From: Strigops habroptila
Taxonomy: Eukaryota; Chordata; Aves; Psittaciformes; Psittacidae
Assembly (NCBI RefSeq): GCF_004027225.2
Contig: NC_044282.2
Location: forward strand, 69,365,787-69,429,786
Length of the DNA stretch: 64,000 bases
Direction: 5' to 3'
Shown: positions 1-9,260 of the stretch, piece after piece
Position numbering within the stretch: position 1 is the first letter of the stretch
How the letters are laid out: each line of letters starts with the position of its first letter
The notes under the pieces: model-generated
Databases searched by the model: none
Told to the model about the DNA's origin: nothing
The model's input: the letters and a program-made list of their open reading frames with translations, nothing else
Translations under genes and position numbers: made by a program

Positions 1-1150
1 AGAGATGTGGGTATGCTCTTGAAATAAAGCTCTGACTTTCCATTACTGTCCTAAAGCAAGCCGTAGAACCACCCTTTCTTCATTTGTCTTAATTATAAAT
101 ATATCTTCTAGCTCATGAAAAAAAAGAGAAGTCCTTTTCTTAAGTGATTAATGAACTTGCAGGATCTCCTGCAGATACAGTCAATAGCCTTCCCAGGGCC
201 CATCTGCTGAAAGTCCTGCTTCAAGTACTGCTTGTTTACATGGTATCTACATTAGCTGTCAATTAGATACAGCTTTGGTTGTTTTGATTGCTTTTCCATC
301 TAAACACCACCAATCCTTGAATTAGCCATCAGAACATCAGGTCCCAGGCTTGCAGCACTGCTCTGTAAGGGCATGATTTTGAGGCAGCTGCTGAGAACAC
401 CTTTGTTGTAGACCTCCAAAATACAAGAGCATAACGGACGAGCAGGGCACTGTGTCCATTAAACTGTCTCACCCCACAGCCAGAAGAGGAAGAGGGCACA
501 CTAAAGGATCAAGTTTGCATGCAACTACCTTCCTATTGAACACCAACACAGGAAATAAGAATTAATTACAGCTTGCCCTATTATAGCCCCAAACCCTCTA
601 TTAACTGCCTGCCTCTCTTTACTTGGTACTATTTTGCATAAATACATTGAGCTATCAGGTGAATCAAACCCCACATCTTGGCTTGGCATATTTGACTGTT
701 CTTAGATAGGTAGATATACTACAAAAAGCACTCATTTGTAAACTTGGGTTAGGTTAGTGCATATAGTGAACTCAGCATGTAGAAGGGTTTTTAAATACCA
801 TTTTAAGATACTATTTTAAAATACCTACAGTGCTGTCCTGCATACTTGTGCATGAGTTACAACAAACTAGGCAGCATGTGGCAGGACACCATTTACTGCT
901 GAGTGGGTCAGTGAAGTGAAAGCCTTTGGTTTCATGTGCTGCCCCTTGCATTACCAAATCTTGTGATTTTTACATTAAACCTGAAGTATCTGACACAGAG
1001 AAAGGACTAACTTTCCACAGGACATAGGGAAAAATATTTTATAGATACTTCACGTATCGGATTAAAGTGTTTTGTATGAAAAACTCAAAAACAATATTTC
1101 AGTTTTTCATTTCTTAACAAACATTTCTTGTTCTGTTTGACTTGAAGAAA
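1..1150. other. Noncoding, single-copy; small 13-bp tandem duplication
   Basis: No coding signal or recognisable transposon was seen here. The sequence is AT-rich. At 795-825 a 13-bp unit is repeated 2.4 times (ATACCATTTTAAG, then ATACTATTTTAAA, then ATACC), a minor local duplication. Confidence 0.5.
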
Positions 1151-1180
1151 TCAATATGTAAGCAAGACATTTATACTAAC

Positions 1181-1361
1181 CCCAGCTGTTTCCTCTTCCT
1201 CTTCGTGGGAAAATTTCATAATAATAAGTGAAACATTATCATTTGATTCTTGCCCTATCCCAATTAGTCTTTTCCTTATTAGATCCAGCTCTAGCCTCAT
1301 GAGACTCTTACTGTCTTCTAAAAATACATCTCGCACGACTCGTTGTAGGGAAAACTTCAGG
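1181..1361 (-). CDS. Candidate exon, possibly with a PP2C-like C-terminal motif
   Basis: Seen: on the minus strand an open frame of about 60 codons runs from an acceptor-like site (pyrimidine-rich tract ending in AG at 1363-1362) to a donor-like GTTAGT at 1180-1175. The peptide looks protein-like: a basic/hydrophobic start (SLKFSLQRVVRDVF), a charged helix (LELDLIRKRL), then NDNVSLIIMKF followed by an acidic run of five Glu. Several CpGs sit in CGA/GTC/GTG/CGA codons in an otherwise CpG-poor region, as expected if coding constraint keeps them. Family knowledge: PP2C (PPM) phosphatases end their catalytic core with a 'DN-[IVM]-[ST]-V-x-V-V' strand, which this resembles. If it is not spliced at 1180 the frame runs on to a stop at about 1151, giving a C-terminal exon. 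No companion PP2C exons (for example DGHGG) were found at higher coordinates. The function is therefore unproven and the resemblance could be chance. Confidence 0.3.
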
Positions 1362-1667
1362 CTTTTAAAGGTAAAACCAGAAGACAAAGAATAACAACAA
1401 AAACAGGAGTGAGAAGAAAAAAGAGTTTGCTATTCTGCGGGGTTTTTTGTTTGTTTGGGTTTGGCTGTTTTCTCTTTTTAGAAAATAAAACCCTTGCCAT
1501 TCCTGAGGAGAACCAGAGGATGCAGTGCTACACTCGCCTTTGCTTGGCTCATGACTGGGAACTGGTGTACAGTGCTGACTATGTGCATTCAATATTACAT
1601 CATTTGAGCCCTCAGCAGCTCAAATAGCCACAGCTCTAGTAGCCACTCAGCTAAGGAGCTCTACAGC

Positions 1668-1720
1668 TGTGTGTGTATATCATATATCCATATCTATCTA
1701 TATATGTCTGTATATATCTC
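1668..1720. repeat. TA-rich compound microsatellite
   Basis: A short run of TG, TA and TATC units (tgtgtgtatat, then tatctatctatatatg, then tatatatc) forms an impure simple repeat just upstream of the CR1 fragment. It is probably length-polymorphic. Confidence 0.75.
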
Positions 1721-1770
1721 CAAATTTGCACTACCTGCGTGCAAGGCAGATGTAGATTTTCAAGACTTCA

Positions 1771-2190
1771 GAATCATAGAATCACAGAATGGTTTGGGTT
1801 GGAAAGGACCTTAAGATCATCTAGTTCCAACCCCTGTGCCATGGGCAGGGATGCCTCATACTAGAGCAGGTTTCTCAAAGTCTTGTCCAACCTGGCCTTG
1901 AACACTACCAGGGATGGAGCATTCACAGCTTCCTTGGGCAACCTGTTCCAGTGCCTCACCACCCTCACAGTAAAGATTTTCTTCTTTATATCCAAACTGA
2001 ATCTCCCCTGTTTGAGTTTGAACCTATCTCCCCTTGTCCTATCGCTATAGTCCCTCATGAAGAGTCCCTCTCTGGCATCCTTGTAGCCCCCTTCAGGTAC
2101 TGGAAGCTGCTCTGAGGTCTCCACGCAGCCTTCTCTTATCCAGGCTGAACAGCCTCAGTTTTCTTAGCCTGTCTTCATAGCAGGCAATGT
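1771..2190 (-). mobile_element. CR1 LINE, 5'-truncated, 3' end at 1771
   Basis: Reading the minus strand, this is the last ~420 bp of a CR1 non-LTR retrotransposon. The right-hand limit falls in the segment encoding the reverse-transcriptase tail and the element ends at 1771 in the octamer-type 3' end (gaatcatagaatcacagaat on the plus strand). An 88-codon frame (1861-2124) encodes the ORF2 C-terminus, with recognisable blocks such as SDRTRGDRFKLKQGRF, FTVRVVRHWNRLP and APSLVVFKARLD, and ends in TAG. Just upstream the CR1-like reading continues in another frame (LFSLDKRRLRGDL), so there is a frameshift near 2100. It is severely 5'-truncated, as most CR1 copies are, and cannot move. It is the longest CR1 fragment in the window. 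Confidence 0.95.
1861..2124 (-). pseudogene. CR1 ORF2 C-terminal fragment
   Basis: This is a relic of the CR1 ORF2 polyprotein, covering only the region after the reverse-transcriptase fingers and palm. It has no catalytic motif (no YADD-type box and no endonuclease). The 88-codon frame begins at a GTG and ends in TAG. The charged RTRGD...KLKQGRF segment and the VRVVRHWNRLP segment match the conserved CR1 tail. It is kept open by recency or chance, not by function, and should not be annotated as a host gene. Confidence 0.9.
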
Positions 2191-3167
2191 GAGTGACATG
2201 TTTCTAGAGGAGTTCTGCTTCTGTTGGAGAAACTCCATAAACAATAGATTTTAGCACACAGCAACACTTCCTGGGACGTTTATGGCCAGAATGTCAAAGC
2301 TGTTCAGCACCTGAAATAGTCAGTTTGCCTAGAAGCCCCACAACTAATTTTAGCAGCTAAATGAGAGCTGACCTCAATCATGCAAGTCAGCTCTTTGGAA
2401 AAGTCTGGCTACAAGCTTTCATCTAAACTGACTGCTCCCCAGGCAAGCGCTAAATATCTTCTGACATTGTCCTCCTACTTTTGTGCCCTAACATATGCAG
2501 TCTGCTTATTTATAGAATGTGTGAGCTTCATATACATAGGGCTGAATCCCTCAGGACAAAGTCTCACTTGGTTTTGCACAGTGCGAAAGGCTTCCTCTGC
2601 TCACCTACCACACAGGAGAGGGCAACAGGACCCAGCTAAACCCAAGTTCAATAACATTCCTGTGAACAGTAACAACTGACAAGAACAAGAGTAGGAGGGA
2701 AGAGCTGATTAGCAAAGTTTGAGAGCTCCAGGCCCACCATGCATAAAAGGGAGCAGAGGGAAGATCCCAACACATCATCAGCAGAAGTCATCCTTCAGCC
2801 ACCTACAGGGATTGCGTAATTTGGAAAGATGTGCAATATGTCTCTGCCTGGCCCGAGGGCTGGAAGACCCCAGGGCTGAACAGCAGAGCCCATACCCAAA
2901 ATATAGGGTATTTAATGTTGGAAACACAGCCCCTAAGCCCTACCCTTTTACAGTCAAATAAAGTTCCACAAATGCTCAAATAGTAAATCCAACAACAACC
3001 ACCAAACAAAAAACCACCCACACCACGTATCATTTTTGTCCGGTTTGATTTATTGGAACTAACAAATAAATCATCAGAAACCTAAGTTGGTGCTATTACG
3101 TTTGGGTATTAGTAAGAAAAATAATGTTTCTTCTTTTGGAGATACTTGCAATTTCTTTTGTACTATA
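2191..3167. other. Noncoding, nothing recognised
   Basis: Single-copy sequence with short random frames only. A CA-rich low-complexity patch lies at about 2988-3025. No exon or transposon is supported. Confidence 0.5.
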
Positions 3168-3199
3168 TGTGCAATAACATAAAGTTATGTTATTGCACA
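3168..3199. repeat. Perfect 14-bp-arm hairpin
   Basis: The left arm TGTGCAATAACATA (3168-3181) and right arm TATGTTATTGCACA (3186-3199) are exact reverse complements separated by AAGT. The stem contains ATTGCACA-type half-sites resembling C/EBP (CCAAT/enhancer-binding protein) motifs. The role is unknown. It could be a cruciform-prone site, a remnant of a short palindromic transposon, or a dimeric factor site. Confidence 0.85.
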
Positions 3200-3202
3200 G
3201 AG

Positions 3203-3223
3203 TTGCACACAGTTGTGCACAAC
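3203..3223. repeat. TTGCACA repeats and 12-bp palindrome
   Basis: Immediately right of the hairpin, TTGCACA recurs at about 10-bp spacing and the stretch ends in the perfect 12-bp palindrome GTTGTGCACAAC (3212-3223). Together with the hairpin this makes three helically phased TTGCACA-like sites in about 35 bp. Confidence 0.8.
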
Positions 3224-3399
3224 CCTAATGAAAATGCATCAGCCTCCAATGTTAGGATAGACACACTACTTTTTGCAGGTGTAAAGAATTGAGCTCAGAT
3301 GTTTAACTACAGAGAGCAGTAGCCATAATCTTATAAGCCTCCACCCCCATCAGATGTAGGCAAAGCAGAAAATTCCCTTCATCTAAGGCTATCGCATAT

Positions 3400-3900
3400 C
3401 CTGGTAGGCACCGAGCTGTCGGGCAGTTCAATCATCACATAAATAAGCCTTAATTGGCATTACCAAATGTTTTGAAATCATATTGCCTGCTGCTGGCACT
3501 CCAAAAGGTATCCCTCTGGAGACAGGAGAGAAAAAAACAATAAATCAAAGATCATTTGTAATTAGATGCAGCAAACCCATAGCTAACTGGTATGCGTCAG
3601 GGGCAAAAATAGCATCAGCCAAAATGGCAAATGCCTTTTGGTTTGTCAGGAATTGAATGTGTAGCACCAAGCAAGTAATTATTACAGACTCTGATCAGCG
3701 AAGCAGACAACCATTTGCCTCGTTATCTTGCTGCCTGCCCATATGAACAGCATCAAACAACTATTAAAAGACACCCCTCTCCCCCACAAAGGGAACACCG
3801 GTGGTGAGTATCTGAAAACCTCCTCGTTAACAAGCTAACCTTTGATACTGGTGGGAAGACAAGGAAGCATTTACCAGCCACTGTATCGATAATTATGGAA
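3400..3900. promoter_or_regulatory. Candidate conserved noncoding element
   Basis: No frame is open across this block. Its texture resembles vertebrate conserved enhancers: low CpG, no repeats, and many AT-rich homeodomain-type cores (TAATTGG, TAATTAG, GTAATTATTAC) mixed with TGCCTTTTGG- and TTTGCCTCG-like blocks. This is a judgement by eye; no alignment was available. It may equally be unconstrained sequence. Confidence 0.25.
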
Positions 3901-4711
3901 TAGAAAATGGTAGCTCATTGTCTATCCCAGTGGGAAGAGAATGAAATCACACAGGCATGGCTCATGTCGGGCCTACGGTGACCAGCCCTTTCATGGCATC
4001 TCCCAGCCTTGGGCAACAGCTGCCAAAAAGGCAATTATCCATGGAGCTGCTCCCCTGGGGCTGTTCAATGCAGGGGTGACGTGTATTTGGAGATTACTCA
4101 AAAGCCTTTCTGCTGGTAATAGGAGGCTCTGTGGCACACAACCCTCAGGGACTCCTAAACACCCTGGTTAAAAGCATCCTGAAAGGCCACACGCATGGAT
4201 GGGCAGTGGTATCATACATCAGGGCTGGAGCACTCAAACACAATGATTTTGGAGCTGCGAGCTTTCCCTGCGGACCTTCGAATATGTAAGGATGGGGAAC
4301 CAATTTTAAGCAGAATATCTGACAGTAAGCCAAGAATCCTTAAATACTTCATTATGCTTCAGCATCCAGCCGCCCAATTTTGGTAGGGGTATAAATCCCT
4401 CTCCCATTTATAGCCTAACTGTTTTGTCCCCAGCCACATTGCAGGGAGAAGGGAGAAGGGTACACCTGGAGCCTGCACCATGCTCCCCAGGGGTTGCTAT
4501 CTTACTCAGATGCAGCCTTTACATCAAACTACCAGTTATCTTTTCAATTAATTGTAGGTATCATAGTGGTTGACAGGACAGCCTTACTACCAAGGGATAA
4601 TTTAATATGACTAAACTGTAATCAAAGTGTTAATAGCCTCAGAATTTAATCTGCGCAGAGAAGTAGGATTTATAAAAGGGAAAGGACGACCAAGGCTAAG
4701 ATGAATAATGT
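3901..4711. other. Noncoding, nothing recognised
   Basis: Short overlapping frames on both strands in moderately GC-richer sequence. None has splice-site support or family similarity. Confidence 0.45.
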
Positions 4712-4765
4712 TAGTTGTAATATTACAGCTAGTTGTAATAGTATAATTAGTTGTGATATCCAGAA
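4712..4765 (+). repeat. 18-bp tandem repeat, three units
   Basis: Three 18-bp units start at 4712, 4730 and 4748. They share TAGTTGT[AG]AT at the start and diverge in their second halves. The period is exact across all three copies. It is a decayed minisatellite or a small slippage expansion and is not coding. Confidence 0.85.
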
Positions 4766-6239
4766 ATAAAAATTACTCTGCTTTGAGTTCCAGGACGTGT
4801 GCCAAAAATGAGCCGTTAGTCACAGAGCGGAGGAACAGTTACACAGTCCATTATCTCATACACCGCAAGGCCCAGAAATGAATCCTACATGTCACAGAAA
4901 AATTAAGACTCTGCGTTTTATAGCAATACATAGCTTTTAATTTTAGCCCTTAAACCAGATCCTTCCTGATTATCAGTGTGCCGTGCTTTCCCATTTCCTC
5001 CCTGAACCAAGCTTGGAAAAGTCTATCCTCAGAAGCCCTCCTGGCTCCTAACAACCCCCTGGCTGAGCTTCACTTTTCCACTGGGCATGGTTCCAAGTTG
5101 TCCCTCCTGGCCAGGCATGCTCAAACCTGGCATCCCAGCCTGCTCCCTTCCTCCACCCTTGCCACAGTCTTGTGGAGGAAAAACCTCCAACCCAAACACA
5201 TAAACCCCAGCCTTATCCTGCCTTTTCCTTGCAGGGCAAGGATGCCGGGTGATGGCTTGGCTTGCCTCCATCAACAGGTGCTGCTTCCTTGCGGGGTGAG
5301 CCATCCCGTGCTGCTTCCTGGCTCCGTGTTCAGTAACACAAGTAATTATTTCTAAACCCAAAATGCAGAAGGCATCAATAAAGCCGGTATTCAGCATCAT
5401 AATGTGTAATCAGGAAGCTACACAAAAGCAAAAAGTGATGTGACTGAGAATCACTCTTTTTTTACTCCTAATTATGATGGCAGCCAGTTTTTACCATCTC
5501 ATTGTTACTCACTCACTTGTATGACAGACACAGATGCAATTGCTTGAGCTGGTAGGGGTCTTTTAAAAATTATTTTGAATGACCTCTATATTATAAAAGT
5601 TATTTTAAAGCCATTTCCTGCTTTTAGGTAGCCATAAAGAAATTAAATACTTTTCTAGGTCGTGCTTATCCTTTTCTCCTTCATTTCCTGCCACATACTT
5701 TCTTTTCTTCCTCTCCTCTCAGTGCCAATGTGCTTATGAAGGAGGAAAACCGGGAAAGAAAAGAAAACTCACTCCAGGGAAAACAGGCAGGAAGGAGAGA
5801 ATAGAAGTAAAGTCGCGATTTGTTTTGTTTTGAAAGGGAAATCACCTGGGATTGAAATAAGTGGAACTTTTGTCCTCTTCTCACATACACACATCCACCC
5901 CAGCCCCTTTTCTTCCTGGTCCTGGCTGACTCGCACCTTCTGGCAGGCACGTAGGTGCTTGTTTTGATGCTGAGGGCTGCTGCTCCACAGGATGGAGTCA
6001 CCAGAAACAATGCTCCCAGGAGATGTTTTGTGTAGGGATAAAACAAGCACCAAACTGGGCCTCTGCCACCCCTTCCTTTGCACACACAAAAGCAATGCTG
6101 AGGTTTTGCGACGGCTCTGCTCTCGGTGTTGTATATATTGGGAAAGACACTACTTAATACATCTGGGGAAGTACTTCCCCATACACGCACAGGAGCCCTG
6201 GCGCAGAGGCAATTAAACACTCCAGGCTGCACATGCTCA
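4766..6239. other. Noncoding; strand-skewed purine/pyrimidine stretches
   Basis: No gene is supported. Y-rich stretches (about 5100-5220 and 5660-5725) and purine-rich stretches (about 5735-5815) explain the long open frames at 4978-5355 (+), 5029-5400 (-) and 5681-6244 (-), which lack any recognisable protein feature. Confidence 0.5.
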
Positions 6240-6620
6240 CACAATTACCTTTTGTGACTGTCACTAAATAAACGCTGCACTGAGCCAATAAATCTTACAA
6301 TAGCCTCATTTTTCTCGCAATGACGCCTCAGGCGAGGCCTGTGTGGCCCAGAAAGGAAAAAGGTTAACTTTTGCTGAAATTCCCTAATCCTGCTTATCTG
6401 CTGCTTCTCCCTAAACATCTGCCAGCTTCAGACACCTGTTATAAATACCAGTTTGTCTTGCATTGGTTCCTGGAGTCTGTCAGCAAATCAACCAATTAGT
6501 ACTGTCAGTGAATCATTCATTAACTGAACTCTTTGGTTGCAGCTAAACTCAGACTAATTGTGGATTTAGCTCCTATCTAGCAAGATCAAATCAATCAAAA
6601 AACAGAAAGAAGAAAAAAGA
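6240..6620. promoter_or_regulatory. Candidate conserved noncoding element with AP-2-type site
   Basis: This is a dense block of developmental-type motifs. It has a GCCTCAGGC (6325-6333) matching the AP-2 consensus inside a GCCTC/GAGGC mini-hairpin, a GTTAACTTTTGC site, CCAATAAA and CCAATTAGTAC homeodomain-type cores, GAATCATTCATTAAC and GACTAATTG. There are no repeats and no long frame. Its status as an enhancer is inference. Confidence 0.3.
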
Positions 6621-9260
6621 GACCATGGGTAAATATGAAAGATCAATAGGTAATAAATTAAAACCTTCATTAAAATCTTATCTGAATGCTAACAAAAAAC
6701 ATGAGTAAAGTGAGAGAGATTATTTCCCATCAGGTTATTCTGATTCTCATCATGTTTTCTCCCCATTTCAACCCTGGAACTGATTAAATACCTGGTCAAA
6801 GGGTTAGAGTAAATTTTGGTGTCCTAAGAAAGACTCCCTCCTCCCTGGCAAAGACACTGTGCAGGCAGCTCAATGACACTTTGAGGGTGAAGAGTGACCA
6901 CATGCAAGTGCAGGCATTTTTCCTGCATGTTTTCTCCTGTGGATTTGGAACTGTAGCTACTGACCTTAATGGCAAGGAGGGAATTTTACTGCTAGTTGCT
7001 CTTGCTATCTGTGCAGAAGCATCACAGTTACTAAAGGAGGAGCAGGAACTAGTTCCCTCTTGTGTGTCATCAGCAGAAGTAAATAACATCTATGCATCTC
7101 TGCTGTGCAAACCACAGTGTAATTAGGGGGAGCTGCTCAGGTCGTTAAGTTGACGAGCTGATATCTGTTCCTACCCTTGGAGGTTCAGGGCCTGTGTTGT
7201 ACTCCATTCCTACTATTGCATTTAACACTGTTAGGCCAACAAGAATGTGAGACAAAGAAAACAGAAGAGCTATGGCTAATTTTAAGCTATGCTCAGGTAC
7301 ACCGCTTTCAACAATATCGAGACCAGGTACATAAAAAAGTGAATTTCTGTTGAGGCCAAGAATGAGAGAGGGGAAAAAAGATCAGTAAATCAGTCTTTTC
7401 AGATTGATACACCCAGTCTTACTGCGATCCATTGGGCAGGTTTTGCTGTCAGGAAAGCTCATGGGCTCAGTCTGCAGGAGGTCTGCACACACCCCAACTT
7501 CAGATACTGCCAAACAATAACCTCTCCCTCCCTTTCTGCCTCCCTGCCACTAGTTATCCAGCCTCTGAAACCTCTTCATCAACGATGGTGTATGAGCACA
7601 AGAACCATGGGGTGATGCAGACCCAAACTGTTGGCCTGCAGGTTTGGCTCCAAACACGCACCTGTTTCTCAATGTCTCTGTTGCATTTGCAGTGGTAATC
7701 ATTACAAAACTCACTTTTAAACTGAGCTGTGCAGGACGTGGGTGCTCCTGGAGGAACTGTAGACTGCTGCATCCTACAGATTGGGAAATGGCATGTGGGT
7801 TACCTGATGTGCTGTCTTTGCCCTAACCCCATCCTTTGCTTTTGCGGGCTAATGTTGAGACAAGCAAATTTTGGTTTATGCATGTGCATGAGTTATCCCA
7901 GCTCTTTGAGTATCCCCTTTTGTCCTCCTAGAACCTGGCTCTGATGCTTCTCACTGGGCCAGTCTGCAGCCAGACAGGAACCAGCTCTATACACAGGTCT
8001 CCTTTTTTATACCGACTTCCATAGCACTGGGCTGGAAACTGCCAGCAAAGTGAAGTAAGCAGGGAAGAGGCATTAGCATCCTCTCCACATCTGTTTCACT
8101 GCCCAACTCTCAGTTGCAGGTGAGGCTGAAGCCAAAAGACCTAATGAAGCAGAGAAGAACAGCTACACTCCTGACATAAAAGGCATGGCAAGCTTTCATC
8201 TTCTGAGAGGTTAAAAATAAACAGTTTAGCTTTCAGCAAAGTGGTCTGATTAGAGGCAAAGAAAACTACACTGATTTCCATGGAAATGGAATATTTTGTT
8301 GCTGCTACTTGATCTCGTTGAAATGTATTAAGAACACAAAAGAGTGCAATTCCAATATCTGGAGAGTGCTGGCATATTTTAAAATCTTAAATTGATTTCT
8401 TTTAAAAGAAAGCTGGCTGATTTTAGTTTCTTAATTAGTTCATTACCACTGGAAACGGAGCATGCTCTTGTAAGGTTATAGCAGGATATTATAGAAACAG
8501 CTGCAACCTACAACAGAAGAGATACAGACGTAGGCAATATCTCTACAGACAAATCAGGGACTTAAGATCCTCTATGCCCGTTATTTCCTCTCTAAAACCA
8601 CAAAGAACTGTTCTTTAAATCATAAATCTTGCTAAATTTAAACCAGATACTAGTTTCTATGGAAAACGGATCAATCCCTAAATTTTGTTCACTTCTTTTA
8701 ACATGTAAGAATACTTCATAAGAATAAGGCCTGCCTACGCATGCTTTAGAAGCAAAATAACTCAATTAGTTTGAGTTCTCATCTCATTACTGTGGTACCT
8801 ATCTCCATAGGGAGGTTTCTTTCAAATGAGCAGTGTCCTATTTCAGTTTAACCCATAGTAACAAAATAATCACTCAAAATAGGGCACCATTGTCATGACG
8901 TTCACTGTGATAAATACTAAATATAGGTGTGAACGAAATGCTGCTTTGCTAGCACAGTTATCATCTTTATAGACATACCGCAGGATGGGATCATCTCCAA
9001 CATTTCCACATGTACCAATGAGACGTTGTCACAGCAAGGCCCAATTGAAATAAATTTTCTAACAAACAAATGCTAAAAAAAGCCCAAATCTGTGTTCTTA
9101 GTTAAAATAACACACTGTGTGATAATAAGAAAAAAATAAATCAATTTCTTCTTCCATTTCCTCAAAGTGAAATTTCAACAGAAACAATAAACTCTTTAGG
9201 TTTTCATTTTGACAGTGTGACTTTTTTTGACAGAAATCTTATCTTATTGTAATTTTAGGT
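6621..9260. other. Noncoding, nothing recognised
   Basis: AT-rich single-copy DNA, especially 8200-9250. Frames at 6796-7089 (-), 6881-7126 (+) and 7432-7698 (+) are short and overlap one another on both strands without splice support. Confidence 0.5.

Noticed and set aside
5681..6244. 187-codon minus-strand frame
   Set aside because: It overlaps a 108-codon frame on the same strand in another phase. The purine/pyrimidine skew explains both, and no domain is visible.
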